Below, piece after piece: positions 1 to 8,622 of a stretch of DNA of 64,000 bases; the stretch's first letter is position 1; every line of letters starts with the position of its first letter. Source of the stretch: Viridibacterium curvum. GTDB lineage: Bacteria; Pseudomonadota; Gammaproteobacteria; Burkholderiales; Rhodocyclaceae. The notes beneath the pieces were generated by a model. The model was not told the origin of the DNA, ran no database searches, and saw nothing but the letters and a program-made list of their open reading frames with translations. The stretch is taken from assembly GCF_039544165.1 (NCBI RefSeq), contig NZ_BAABLD010000008.1, positions 620,001 to 684,000 on the forward strand, given 5' to 3'. Position numbers and translations under genes: made by a program.

Positions 1-1251
1 GGCGCTGACGCGATCGACAAGGCGCTGGATAGGCGCCTTCTTCGCCTGCGCGTTCTCGACCAGGGCGATGATGCGCGCCAGTTGCGTGTCGCCGCCCACC
101 GCCATCGCACGCAACACCAGCAGGCCTTCGCCGTTGATTGCACCGCCCACCACCGCATCACCGGGCTGACAGACCCGCGGCAAGCTCTCCCCGGTCAGCA
201 GCGAGGTATCGATGTGACTGCGCCCTTCGCTGACTTCGCCGTCGACCGGCACACGTTCGCCGGGTCGCACGACGACGATGTCACCGACGCGCACCGCCGC
301 CAGCGGCAAATCCATGTCGACGCCGTCGCGGCGCACGCGCGCCGCCTCGGGCCGCAAGGACTGCAGCGCCCGGATTGCATCGGTAGTCTGGCGCCTGGCG
401 CGGGCCTCCAGCCACTTGCCGAGCAACACGAGGGTGATGACGGCGCTGGAGGCCTCGAAGTAGAGATGCGGCGCGTGGCCCGCATGACCCGCAGCTGCCC
501 ACCACAGCCACAGGCTCAGGCCATACGCGGCGCTGGTGCCGATGGCGACCAGCAGATCCATGTTGCCTGCGCCGGCGCGCACCGCCTTGTAACCGGCACG
601 ATAGAAGCGCGCCCCCATGACGAATTGCACCGGCGTCGCGAACAGGCATTGCAACCAGGCAGGCAAGGTCAGCGTGACGCCGAAGGGCATCAGCAGCATG
701 GGCAGCACAAGGGGCAGTGTCAGCGCGGCACTGGCGACCAGCAACCATGTCTGCTGGTCGCGTGGCGCGTGGGCCGGCAAGGTCTGCGCGGCCAGCCCGG
801 CCGCATATCCTGCGCGCTGCACGGCAGCCAGCAGCAACTGCTCGTCAGCGAGAGCACGGTACTGGATGTGCGCCCGCTCGGTCGCGAGATTGACGTCCAC
901 CGCCTCGACTCCGGGCACTGCCAGCAAGGCTTTCTCGACGCGTGCCACACAGCTCGCACAGGTCATGCCCTCGATAGCCAGGTCGGCCTGCCCGACGGGC
1001 ACACCAAAGCCGGTACGTTCGACAGCCGCGACGGCGGCCGCAATGATGGCCGCCACAGGCACTGCACCCGACAACGCCAGGCTGGCACGCTCGGTCGCCA
1101 GGTTGACCTCAGCCCCCGCCACGCCGGGGACGCTGCATAGCGCCTTCTCGACACGTGCGACACAGCTGGCGCAGGTCATGCCTTCAATCGGGAACTGCAA
1201 TGCGGGGGGCGGAATGTCGGTTTTCACGGTCAATGCCAGGTTCGAGACCAT
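1..1251 (-). CDS. copA: Copper-translocating P-type ATPase, N-terminal part (cut by window edge)
   Basis: P1B-type ATPase exporting Cu(I) across the inner membrane. The 417 visible codons run off the left edge without a stop, so the phosphorylation (DKTGT) and ATP-binding domains lie outside. Two heavy-metal-associated domains each carry GMTCASC, at residues 24-30 and 95-101. Transmembrane helices follow from about residue 165, and then the actuator domain with its TGES loop. The ATG at 1251 has AAGGAG 7 nt upstream. A CueR-type operator lies just upstream, which supports copper (or silver/gold) as substrate. The protein ends in LVDRVSA at base 1. The family is secure; other soft-metal specificity cannot be excluded because the CPC motif is outside the window. 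Confidence 0.95.
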   Translation of the reverse strand, partial: MVSNLALTVKTDIPPPALQFPIEGMTCASCVARVEKALCSVPGVAGAEVNLATERASLALSGAVPVAAIIAAAVAAVERTGFGVPVGQADLAIEGMTCASCVARVEKALLAVPGVEAVDVNLATERAHIQYRALADEQLLLAAVQRAGYAAGLAAQTLPAHAPRDQQTWLLVASAALTLPLVLPMLLMPFGVTLTLPAWLQCLFATPVQFVMGARFYRAGYKAVRAGAGNMDLLVAIGTSAAYGLSLWLWWAAAGHAGHAPHLYFEASSAVITLVLLGKWLEARARRQTTDAIRALQSLRPEAARVRRDGVDMDLPLAAVRVGDIVVVRPGERVPVDGEVSEGRSHIDTSLLTGESLPRVCQPGDAVVGGAINGEGLLVLRAMAVGGDTQLARIIALVENAQAKKAPIQRLVDRVSA

Positions 1252-1278
1252 CACGGGCTCCTTCAACAAGGATGACCG

Positions 1279-1309
1279 ATGCTGAAGCTTCCCACAATGG
1301 CAAGGTCAA
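1279..1309 (-). promoter_or_regulatory. CueR/MerR-type copper-responsive promoter of copA
   Basis: On the minus strand a -35 TTGACC (1304-1309) and a weak -10 CAGCAT (1279-1284) are separated by 19 bp. This over-long spacer is the hallmark of MerR-family activated promoters. The spacer contains an imperfect dyad, CCTTGCC...GGGAAGC, which closely resembles the E. coli copA operator. It lies about 30 bp upstream of the copA start. No cueR gene is in the window, so the regulator would be elsewhere. Confidence 0.7.
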
Positions 1310-1398
1310 GCACAGGTCGCCATGGGCCGTCGGCTTGAAGCAACAGACGAGGCGCGTATCATCGACGGATCTTCATCGCACCTGTCTGGAGTCCGCTC

Positions 1399-2658
1399 AT
1401 GCTGCAGTCGGCCCTGTTCCTCCTGCTCGTCACCGCCACCGCGTCCGCACAGGCAGCGGGCGCTGATGGCATGACGCCGGCAAACCTGCTGACCGGTGCG
1501 GCCTTTGCCCTGCTGGCGACCCTGTTGTTCGCCGCTCTGCTCTACGGGCTTGAACGCGTGTGGCGACGCGTATCGGAACGACTGGGACACGACACCACGG
1601 CCGAAGACGACGTGCATAGCCTCGGCAGCTTCGCGCTGCGCTTTGCCGGCCATCTCGCCGGCTTGGTCCGCTGGGGGCTGTGGCTGGCGCTGATCTACGC
1701 CTGGGTGGTGTTCGTTCTCGAATGTTTTCCCTTCTCGCGGCCGCTGGGTGAACAACTCGGCGGGCTGGTGCTATCGACACTCACACGCATCGCCCAGGGG
1801 GCCGTGAATGCCTTGCCGGACATCATCACACTGGTGGTGATCCTGTTCCTCACGCGGGCCGTCGTCGACGTGCTGGGACAAGTCTTCGACAGCGTGCAGA
1901 GCGGCAAGCTGCAGCTGCCCTTCCTGCATCGCGAGACGACCGGCGCGACGCGGCGCATCATCACGATACTGATCTGGGGGCTGGGCATCGCCTTCGCGTA
2001 CCCCTACATCCCCGGCAGCAACAGCGAAGCGTTCAAGGGCTTGTCGGTGCTGTTCGGCATCGTCATCAGCCTGGGCTCCACCGGCGTCATGACACAGATG
2101 ATGAGCGGGCTGGTGGTCGTCTATTCCCGCGCGCTGCGCAAGGGTGACTTCGTCGCCGTGAATGACGTCGAGGGCATGGTGGTCGAGGTCGGCACGCTGG
2201 CGACCAAACTCATCAACATGCGCAACGAAGAAATCACCATCCCCAACGGCGTGCTCATCAGCAGCCCCATCCACAACTACTCCAAGCTGTCGTCGTCACA
2301 GGGCAGCCTGCTGTCGACCAAGGTCACCATCGGCTACGACACGCCCTGGCGGCAGGTGCACGCCATGCTGATCGCGGCTGCCCGCAGCACCGAAGGGCTG
2401 CGCCAGGAGCCGGCACCGGTGGTGTACCAGCGCGCGCTGAGCGACTTCTACGTCGAGTACGAAGTCTTCGCCCACATCAACGAGCCCTTGCACCGCATTC
2501 GCATCCTGTCGCTGCTGCATGCCAACATCCAGGACCAGTTCAACGAGCACGGCGTGCAGATCATGTCGCCGCACTTCTTCGACCAACCGGCAGAAGCCGT
2601 CGTGGTGCCGAAAGCGAAATGGTTTGCGGCGCCCGCCGACAAACCGGATCAGGCCTGA
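1399..2658 (+). CDS. MscS-family mechanosensitive ion channel
   Basis: Inner-membrane small-conductance mechanosensitive channel family protein of 419 aa, which would release solutes on osmotic downshock. A signal-like N-terminus (MLQSALFLLLVTATASAQA) is followed by several hydrophobic segments. The MscS core follows: a pore-lining helix rich in Gly/Ser/Ala (around SVLFGIVISLGSTGVMTQMM), then the beta domain with GDFVAVNDVEGMVVEVG and the NGVLISSPIHNYS segment typical of the family. At 419 aa it is longer than E. coli MscS (286 aa) because of extra N-terminal helices. GGAG lies about 9 nt before the ATG. It overlaps the convergent VOC gene by 10 bp. The specific paralogue cannot be named. Confidence 0.92.
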   Translation: MLQSALFLLLVTATASAQAAGADGMTPANLLTGAAFALLATLLFAALLYGLERVWRRVSERLGHDTTAEDDVHSLGSFALRFAGHLAGLVRWGLWLALIYAWVVFVLECFPFSRPLGEQLGGLVLSTLTRIAQGAVNALPDIITLVVILFLTRAVVDVLGQVFDSVQSGKLQLPFLHRETTGATRRIITILIWGLGIAFAYPYIPGSNSEAFKGLSVLFGIVISLGSTGVMTQMMSGLVVVYSRALRKGDFVAVNDVEGMVVEVGTLATKLINMRNEEITIPNGVLISSPIHNYSKLSSSQGSLLSTKVTIGYDTPWRQVHAMLIAAARSTEGLRQEPAPVVYQRALSDFYVEYEVFAHINEPLHRIRILSLLHANIQDQFNEHGVQIMSPHFFDQPAEAVVVPKAKWFAAPADKPDQA

Positions 2659-3056
2659 GGCGGCCCCTTGAGCTCGATGACATTACCCTCCGGGTCCGCG
2701 ATGTAGAGCGACAGCCCGCGCCCCTCGGCACCATAACGCGGCGCGGTAGGGCTGGCTTCGATGCCGAAATTGCGCAGGTGGATGCGCAGCCCCGCTTCAT
2801 CGAATGGCTCGATGCGCAGACAGAAGTGGTCCATGTTGCGGCGCTGCCCATCCGGCACGTCACCGCCTGCTTTACCTAACGGCTTGTCACAGGGCACAAG
2901 ATCGATCAGCCCACTGCCTGCACGCAACTGCCACAAGCCCTGCTCCTCCTCGCAACGCACCAGCGTGCAACTGAGCACGTCGGTGTAGAAAGCGAGCATG
3001 GCGTCGAGATTGACGACGCGCAGAACCAGGTGATCGATGGCGAGAATATTCAGCAT
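2649..3056 (-). CDS. VOC-family (glyoxalase/dioxygenase superfamily) protein
   Basis: Small 135-aa cytoplasmic protein with the two beta-alpha-beta-beta-beta modules of the vicinal oxygen chelate fold. It starts IDHLVLRVVNLDAMLAFYTDVL, carries MDHFCLRIEPFD in the middle and ends SLYIADPEGNVIELKG. Probable metal ligands are His9 of IDHLVL, the His of MDHFCL and the Glu of VIELKG. This subfamily is often annotated as 'glyoxalase/bleomycin resistance' or 'virulence' protein, and its substrate is unknown. The ATG lies three bases after the stop of the upstream membrane gene (3060-3851) with no obvious ribosome-binding site. The two are therefore probably translationally coupled. Confidence 0.85.
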   Translation of the reverse strand: MLNILAIDHLVLRVVNLDAMLAFYTDVLSCTLVRCEEEQGLWQLRAGSGLIDLVPCDKPLGKAGGDVPDGQRRNMDHFCLRIEPFDEAGLRIHLRNFGIEASPTAPRYGAEGRGLSLYIADPEGNVIELKGPPQA

Positions 3057-3059
3057 GCT

Positions 3060-3851
3060 TTAATCGTCTACTTGCAGTTTTCGGTCAAGCACGCGAGTGT
3101 AAGCAAACACCCAGATCAGTTGGACGAGCGGCAACCAGGCAACGAGTTTTACGGCGTTGCGATGGGAACTGCCGGGAAGATTGCTCTCGTACATCGCGAT
3201 CCCCAGTACGGCAGCGATGAATCCGGCGAATAACAAGGCGCCGTCGCGAATACCGTTGCGCTCGCCACGGGTGATCACAAAAAGCAGACATGCGTATGGA
3301 ACGAGCATCCACAGAAGCCACGCCTTGCTCAATGCTGCGCTGAGCATGTCCTTGCGCGAAAAGTAGTTGAGCATGTCCCAGAACAGATACGCCAGCATTG
3401 CGACAAGCAGCACCCTCGGCAGGTTGCCGAGAAGCTGCGAGAGCAGCTGGGTAATCCGCTCAGCGAGGGCCATGTGCGTTTCGTCTGGCTCGTCGATATC
3501 TGGATCATCAACGACGATCGGGCCAAGTCGCGACGTGACACGGTGCGACTGGAGATAGACCCCAAGAATCGTCGGAAAGCCCAGTCTGGGAAGTAGCAGC
3601 TCCCACTGCGATCCGAACTGGTACCAGGAGGCACCCCATGCCCACAGCAGCGTAAGCACACCGGCTGCTGTGGCGAGCTGACGCCCTTCGTACAGAAACA
3701 CGCCTGTGAGGAAGTAGCCCGTACCGAGAATGACGAAGTACCAGGCCGAGATCGAATTGGGCAAGTCAAGCACGAAACTGCTGCCCACGAGCAATGCCCC
3801 GAAAATCGCCACGAGAACACCCAGCGATTTGGGTGGCGTATTCGAATTCAT
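3060..3851 (-). CDS. Membrane protein with glucose-dehydrogenase-type N-terminal membrane domain
   Basis: Integral membrane protein of 263 aa with about eight to nine hydrophobic segments. Residues ~8-105 match in spacing and character the small membrane domain at the N-terminus of membrane-bound PQQ glucose dehydrogenases. Paired helices include AWYFVILGTGYFLTGVFLYE, then a WAWGASWYQFGSQWELLLPRLGFP-type stretch. The PQQ beta-propeller is absent. Instead an acidic loop (DDPDIDEPDETH, ~120) leads to a second four- to five-helix domain. GGGAG precedes the ATG by about 9 nt. The VOC gene follows immediately in the same operon. Function is unknown; the relation to glucose dehydrogenase is inferred from pattern only. 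Confidence 0.75.
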   Translation of the reverse strand: MNSNTPPKSLGVLVAIFGALLVGSSFVLDLPNSISAWYFVILGTGYFLTGVFLYEGRQLATAAGVLTLLWAWGASWYQFGSQWELLLPRLGFPTILGVYLQSHRVTSRLGPIVVDDPDIDEPDETHMALAERITQLLSQLLGNLPRVLLVAMLAYLFWDMLNYFSRKDMLSAALSKAWLLWMLVPYACLLFVITRGERNGIRDGALLFAGFIAAVLGIAMYESNLPGSSHRNAVKLVAWLPLVQLIWVFAYTRVLDRKLQVDD

Positions 3852-4006
3852 CGGGTCTGCTCCCTACTGTGCGGCAAGGTGGAAATCATGGCGTAAACCA
3901 CCAATAGTCGGCTCATTCAATGCTCCCTCTCGGCACTACACCCTGCACGACGCTTAAGAAAGCCGTCAGTCCAGATCTGGTGGGACAAGGATCATGACAT
4001 GCGGGA

Positions 4007-4597
4007 TCAGGCCTTGCACAACCCAATCTGCAACCACGGCACAAGACCGCGCACATAACGCTCGGCTGGCAGCACCGTGCCGTAGGTGATGATGAAGGCC
4101 GTGCCCAGCAGGATGCCGATTTGTCGCAGGCGGATGGTGGGGTGGGTGATGGCAAGGTAGGGGCGTGCGAACAAGGCCAGGGTAGCGAAGCCGGCGGCGC
4201 CGCCGAGCAGCACTTCGGGCACGGTGTGCGCGCCGAGCACGATGCGCGAGGCAGCGACGAAGCTGATGATTAAGGCGGCAATTGCCACCGAGACGATGCG
4301 CAGGGCTGGGCGCGGTTGTGCCCACACCACCACAGCAATGCAGCCATAGACAAAGGTGGTGAGACAGGCATGCCCACTGGGCGACTCCACGCCCAGACCG
4401 AACACATGGCCGCAAGAGAGGAAGACGATCTTGAGCGTCATCAGCACGGCCACGCAGACCAGCAGGGCGCGCGTCAGCAACCAGGCCGCACGGCGTGATT
4501 CGGCGAACCACAGCAGTGCGATCAGCAACAGAACGAGTGGCATCGTGACGCCAGAGTCGCCGAAGTCGGTGATCCAGCGCAGGGCGGTGGGGTTCAT
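4007..4597 (-). CDS. PAP2-family membrane phosphatase
   Basis: Predicted inner-membrane phosphatidic-acid/undecaprenyl-pyrophosphate type phosphatase of about 196 aa with five to six helices. Motif 2 is SPSGH (mid-protein) and motif 3 is SRIVLGAHTVPE. These give the catalytic histidines, but the usual final Asp of the SRxxxxxHxxxD signature is Glu. Motif 1 (KxxxxxxRP) is degenerate: TLKIVFLSCGH keeps the Lys but lacks RP. An alternative GTG start at 4609 adds four residues, and neither start has a clear Shine-Dalgarno sequence. The physiological substrate is unknown; the degenerate motif 1 makes activity uncertain. Confidence 0.82.
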   Translation of the reverse strand: MNPTALRWITDFGDSGVTMPLVLLLIALLWFAESRRAAWLLTRALLVCVAVLMTLKIVFLSCGHVFGLGVESPSGHACLTTFVYGCIAVVVWAQPRPALRIVSVAIAALIISFVAASRIVLGAHTVPEVLLGGAAGFATLALFARPYLAITHPTIRLRQIGILLGTAFIITYGTVLPAERYVRGLVPWLQIGLCKA

Positions 4598-4694
4598 GCA
4601 GGAAATCACATCGCGAAGGAGGGCGCAGTGTAGCCCGTCTTGAATTCCGGCCGATGCGTCCTAAATGGGAGGGACTGTCCCTCGGAGCAGCATC

Positions 4695-5522
4695 ATGGAT
4701 TTTGCCGTGTTTGTCGCCGTCGCCCTGTGCGGCCTGCTGCTCGCCTTCTGGCTGGGCAGCGAGCCGCTGCGCCGCGCGTGGCGCCGTCACGGCATTCGTC
4801 GTGCGCCGTTCCCGGCGGCCTGGCGCGACATATTGCGGCGCCGCGTGCCTTACTTCCAGCGCTTGCCCGCAGACCTGCAGCTGCAACTCAAGCGCCATAT
4901 CCAGGTTTTTCTTGCCGAGAAGCCCATCATCGGTTGCGACGGACTGGTGGTGACGGAAGAAATGCGCGTCACCATCGCTGCGCAGGCCTGCCTGTTGCTG
5001 CTGGGGCGGCGCAGCGACTACTTCCCGAACCTGCGGCAGATTCTCGTGTATCCCGGCGCCTTCGTCGTGCGCCGCCACGTCACCGACGACATCGGCCTGC
5101 AGCAGGACAGGCGCGAAGTCCTCGCCGGTGAGTCCTGGTCACAAGGGCAGGTGATCCTGTCGTGGGACGACACGCTGGCCGGCGCCGCCGACCCGGCCGA
5201 CGGGCGCAACGTGGTGATTCACGAGTTCGCCCACCAGCTTGATCAGGAAAAGGGCGAGGCCACGGGGGCACCGCTGCTGCCCCGCCGCGCCGACTACACG
5301 CGCTGGGCCCGCGTGATGGGCACTGCCTTCGCACTGTTGCAGGCACAGGCTGCGGTGGGCGCGCCCAGCTTGCTCGACCATTACGGCGCGACCAACCCGG
5401 CCGAGTTTTTTGCCGTCGCCAGCGAGACTTTCTTTGAACGTGCGCCCGAGCTTGCCCGCGAGCAGCCCGAACTCTTCGACACGCTGCGTCAGTACTACTG
5501 CGTCAATCCGCTGAGCTGGTGA
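4695..5522 (+). CDS. mtfA: MtfA-family zinc-dependent peptidase
   Basis: 275-aa M90-family metallopeptidase. In E. coli MtfA binds the repressor Mlc and thereby affects glucose PTS expression. The zinc-binding HEFAH motif is at residues 176-180 and a conserved downstream NPAEFFAVASETFFE supplies the third ligand. Unlike E. coli MtfA, it begins with a hydrophobic segment (MDFAVFVAVALCGLLLAFWL), so it is probably membrane-anchored. An in-frame ATG at 4665 would add ten residues. The start at 4695 is preferred because GGAG lies 7 nt upstream of it. The gene stands alone, divergent from the PAP2 gene. Confidence 0.88.
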   Translation: MDFAVFVAVALCGLLLAFWLGSEPLRRAWRRHGIRRAPFPAAWRDILRRRVPYFQRLPADLQLQLKRHIQVFLAEKPIIGCDGLVVTEEMRVTIAAQACLLLLGRRSDYFPNLRQILVYPGAFVVRRHVTDDIGLQQDRREVLAGESWSQGQVILSWDDTLAGAADPADGRNVVIHEFAHQLDQEKGEATGAPLLPRRADYTRWARVMGTAFALLQAQAAVGAPSLLDHYGATNPAEFFAVASETFFERAPELAREQPELFDTLRQYYCVNPLSW

Positions 5523-5634
5523 TCCGCCATCTGGCGCATGCGGCGGGCATGGGGTGACATCAAACCTTAAGGCTGCACTCCTACCATGGGGGCGAGTCCG
5601 GCATCTGGCCGACCCCCTGCCCCTGGAGAGAACC

Positions 5635-6873
5635 ATGTCATCAAGACACCTGCTCGCAGCCAGCGTCGCGCTGGTGCTGTCTTGCGCCAGCGCGCAAGCG
5701 ACCGGCCCTTTTGAACTGAGCTACATCGGCCAGCAGATCGTGCCGACCGGCACGCTGTATGCCGGCACCACCGTCGGTGGCCTGTCATCCATCGATTACA
5801 ACCCGGCCACCGGCCGCTACCTGTCGATCAGCGATGACCGCAGCGCGCTGAACCCGGCGCGCTTCTACGAGCTGTCGCTGGACCTGAACCAGTTCTCGCG
5901 TTCGGCCACACCGGGCATGGCCGGCGTCAGCTTCAGCGGCGTCACGACCATCCAGCCAATCGGTGGCGGTACGTTTGCGACCAACACGGTCGACCCCGAG
6001 TCGCTGCGCCTCGACGCGGCACGCGGCAAGATCTACTGGAGCAACGAAGGCCAACGCTCGGCGGCCGGCTTCCAGAACCCGACCGTGCGCGAGATGAATC
6101 TCGACGGCAGTTACTCGCGCACCTTCGCAGTGCCCGACTACTACAACCCCAGCGGCTCGGTGAGTGGCCTCAGTGCGGGTGACAAGGGCGTCTACAACAA
6201 CCTTGCCTTCGAGAACATGACGCTGTCGAGCGACCGTAACACGCTCTATGTCGCCACCGAAAACGCACTGGCGCAGGACAGCCTGCCCTCGTCGGTCAGC
6301 AACGGCTCGCGTTCGCGCATCCTCTCGTTCGACGTGGCCAGCGGCGCGGCCGGTGCCGAATACGTCTACGAGGTCGAGCCGGTGGCCTTTGCGCCCAGCC
6401 CTGCCGGCAGCTTTGCCACCAACGGCCTGACCGATTTCATCGCCGTCGGTGACCGCCAGTTCATCACCATCGAGCGCTCCTTCTCGACCGGCGCCGGCAC
6501 CAACGGCATTCCGGCGACGGGCAACACCATCCGCATCTTCTACGCCGATGCACGCGGCGCCACCGATGTCGCGGGTGTTGAGTCCATCACCAGCGTCAGC
6601 GGCCTGACGACGGTGAGCAAGACGCTGCTGCTGAATCTGTCATCGCTCAAGAATGACGATGGCTCCACGCTCTCGCTCGACAACATCGAGGGCATCACCT
6701 TCGGCCCCAGCCACAACGGCAAGCAGACGCTGATCCTGGCCTCGGACAACAACTTCTCGGGCACCCAGTTCACGCAGTTCATTGCACTGGAGATTGCGCC
6801 AGTCCCCGAAGCCGGCACCTGGGCCATGCTGCTGGCAGGCCTGGGCCTGCTCGGCGTCGTGCGCCGCCGCTGA
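5635..6873 (+). CDS. Phytase-like esterase domain protein with PEP-CTERM sorting signal
   Basis: Exported protein of 412 aa. A Sec signal peptide (MSSRHLLAASVALVLSCASAQA) is followed by a six-bladed propeller-like 'esterase-like activity of phytase' domain, with repeated S(I/D)DDRS/YNPATGRY-type blade motifs. It ends in a PEP-CTERM tail: VPEAGTWAMLLAGLGLLG and a terminal VRRR, which exosortase would process. GGAGAG precedes the ATG; an upstream in-frame ATG at 5554 lacks a signal-peptide context and is rejected. The next genes encode a PhoX phosphatase and another PEP-CTERM protein, suggesting extracellular phosphate-ester use. No convincing Pho box was seen. No exosortase gene is in the window. 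Confidence 0.85.
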   Translation: MSSRHLLAASVALVLSCASAQATGPFELSYIGQQIVPTGTLYAGTTVGGLSSIDYNPATGRYLSISDDRSALNPARFYELSLDLNQFSRSATPGMAGVSFSGVTTIQPIGGGTFATNTVDPESLRLDAARGKIYWSNEGQRSAAGFQNPTVREMNLDGSYSRTFAVPDYYNPSGSVSGLSAGDKGVYNNLAFENMTLSSDRNTLYVATENALAQDSLPSSVSNGSRSRILSFDVASGAAGAEYVYEVEPVAFAPSPAGSFATNGLTDFIAVGDRQFITIERSFSTGAGTNGIPATGNTIRIFYADARGATDVAGVESITSVSGLTTVSKTLLLNLSSLKNDDGSTLSLDNIEGITFGPSHNGKQTLILASDNNFSGTQFTQFIALEIAPVPEAGTWAMLLAGLGLLGVVRRR

Positions 6874-6892
6874 AGCTCGCAGCGCCCCCGCC

Positions 6893-6930
6893 GGCCCCTG
6901 CCACCTTGCGTGGCGGGGGCCGCTGTCTTT
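6893..6930 (+). terminator. Probable intrinsic terminator after the phytase-like gene
   Basis: A 12-bp GC-rich stem (6893-6904 paired with 6910-6921, one G-T pair, 5-nt loop) is followed by GCTGTCTTT. The U-tract is short, so termination may be partial and some transcription may continue into phoX. Confidence 0.55.
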
Positions 6931-7051
6931 GTGGGGTACGCCGATGCTGTAAGCCCTGTGCAACAAAACCACTCGTCAGTCTGTAACCAACGCTGGGCAC
7001 ATTGCGCTCGCGCGACACAGCGCCCTCAACTTCCCACGGAGAGACCAGACG

Positions 7052-8605
7052 ATGCAATTCGACGATCAAGACGCGGTTTCCGGCAGCCGCCGCAACCTGC
7101 TCAAAGGCGGCACAGCCGCTGCCATCACCGCCGCCTTCGGCGGCCCCATTGCCGCACTCGCCAGCCGTGTCGCCAACGCGGCAGAGTGCCTGCCGGCGAC
7201 GGCCTCGCTGCAGATGGTCAGCCCCTACGGCGCACTCGCACCGGTCAATGACCTCACCACCGGCCTGCCGCTGATCCAGCTGCCGCCGGGCTTCTCGTAC
7301 AAGTCGTACGGCTGGGTCGGCGACATCATGACTGACGGCCTCGCCACCCCCGGCACGCACGACGGCATGGGCGTGGTGCTGAGCCGCAAGGTGGGCCGTT
7401 CGACCGAGCTGGTACTGGTGCGCAACCACGAACGCTCGACCTCGACCAACGCTGCCAACATCCTGGGGGCGGGCAGCGCCAGCGTGGCCAAGTACGACGT
7501 CGGCACCACCAGTGGCAACTACCAGATCGGCGGCACGACCAACCTGGTGTGGCGCGACGGCAACTGGACGCAGAGCTTTGCCTCCTTCGGCGGCACCTAC
7601 CGCAACTGCGCGGGCGGCGTCTCCACCTGGGGCTCCTGGCTCACCAACGAAGAGCTGCGCTCCAACAGCGTGAGCTCTACCGGCAAGATGCACGGCTACA
7701 TCTTCGAAGTGCCGGCCGACCCGACTGCCACGCCGGCCAACCCTAACCCCATCGTGGGCATGGGCCGCATGGCGCACGAAGCCAGCGCCATCGATCCGGC
7801 GACCGGCTACTGGTATCTCACCGAAGACCAGGGCAATGCCAACACGCTGTATCGCTTCCGCCCCAGCAACCTGTCGGGCGGCCTCAACTCGCTGCACGCT
7901 GGCGGCACGCTGCAGGGCCTCAAGGTCAAGGGCGTGATGAACGCCGACATGCGCTTCCCGACGCTGTGCCAGACCTTCGAGATCGAATGGGTAGACATCG
8001 CCAACCCCGACCTCAACGGCGCGACCCTCGCGTCGGTTGTCGGTTCCGTCTCGGCGAGTGGCCCTTACCTGCAAGCCTACGCCAACGGGGCAGCCATCTT
8101 TGGCGCCAACGAGGGCTGCTGGGTCGCCAACGGCAAGGTGTACTTCACCGACAAACAGGTCAACAGCAGCCCGAACCGCTCGGGCCGCATCTGGGCGCTC
8201 GATCTGGCGAGCAACACGCTGATGGCCATCTTCGTCGGCAACGACATCACGGTCGGCAACTCGCCCGACAACATCTGCGTGAGCCCACGCGGCGGCCTGC
8301 TGTTCTGCGAAGACGGCAGCAGCTCCGGCCTCAACGCTGCGGGTCAGACGGTCACCGGCCGCGCCATGCGCCTGATGGCTCTGCACCCCAATGGCAGCAC
8401 CTACGAGTTTGCCGCCAACAACTACAACTTCACCGCCACCCAACTGGCTGCCGCCGGCAAGAGCAACGCCGTCACGGGCGACCAGCGCGGCACCGAGTGG
8501 TGCGGTTCGTGTTTCAGCCCCGACGGCCGCGTGCTCTTCGTCAACCTGCAAGCCCCCGGCATCACCCTGGCCATCACCGGTCCCTGGGCCAACGGCACGC
8601 TCTGA
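7052..8605 (+). CDS. PhoX-family (DUF839) secreted alkaline phosphatase
   Basis: 517-aa periplasmic or extracellular phosphatase-family protein. The N-terminus has a twin-arginine signal (SRRNLLKGGTAAAITAAFGG, then a cleavable ANA). PhoX family hallmarks include GFSYKSYGWVGDIMTDG, a VLVRNHE metal-binding segment, GTYRNCAGGVSTWGSW, EVPADP and HEASAIDPATGYWYLTEDQG. The C-terminal GTEWCGSCFSPDGRVLFVNLQAPGITLAITGPW is typical. Known PhoX enzymes use Ca2+ and Fe3+. GGAGAGACC precedes the ATG. It lies between two PEP-CTERM genes; the downstream one starts only 17 bp after its stop and is probably cotranscribed. Confidence 0.9.
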   Translation: MQFDDQDAVSGSRRNLLKGGTAAAITAAFGGPIAALASRVANAAECLPATASLQMVSPYGALAPVNDLTTGLPLIQLPPGFSYKSYGWVGDIMTDGLATPGTHDGMGVVLSRKVGRSTELVLVRNHERSTSTNAANILGAGSASVAKYDVGTTSGNYQIGGTTNLVWRDGNWTQSFASFGGTYRNCAGGVSTWGSWLTNEELRSNSVSSTGKMHGYIFEVPADPTATPANPNPIVGMGRMAHEASAIDPATGYWYLTEDQGNANTLYRFRPSNLSGGLNSLHAGGTLQGLKVKGVMNADMRFPTLCQTFEIEWVDIANPDLNGATLASVVGSVSASGPYLQAYANGAAIFGANEGCWVANGKVYFTDKQVNSSPNRSGRIWALDLASNTLMAIFVGNDITVGNSPDNICVSPRGGLLFCEDGSSSGLNAAGQTVTGRAMRLMALHPNGSTYEFAANNYNFTATQLAAAGKSNAVTGDQRGTEWCGSCFSPDGRVLFVNLQAPGITLAITGPWANGTL

Positions 8606-8622
8606 TATCAAAGGAAAGCATC

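Noticed and set aside
6930..7051. A possible Pho box before phoX (CTGTAAG...CTGTGCA)
   Set aside because: The two half-sites start 9 bp apart instead of the required 11 and match the consensus poorly.
6779..8611. A 610-codon open frame on the minus strand opposite phoX
   Set aside because: It is antisense to phoX and the adjoining PEP-CTERM ends, has low-complexity Arg/Gly/Ala composition typical of GC-rich shadow frames, and lacks any domain.
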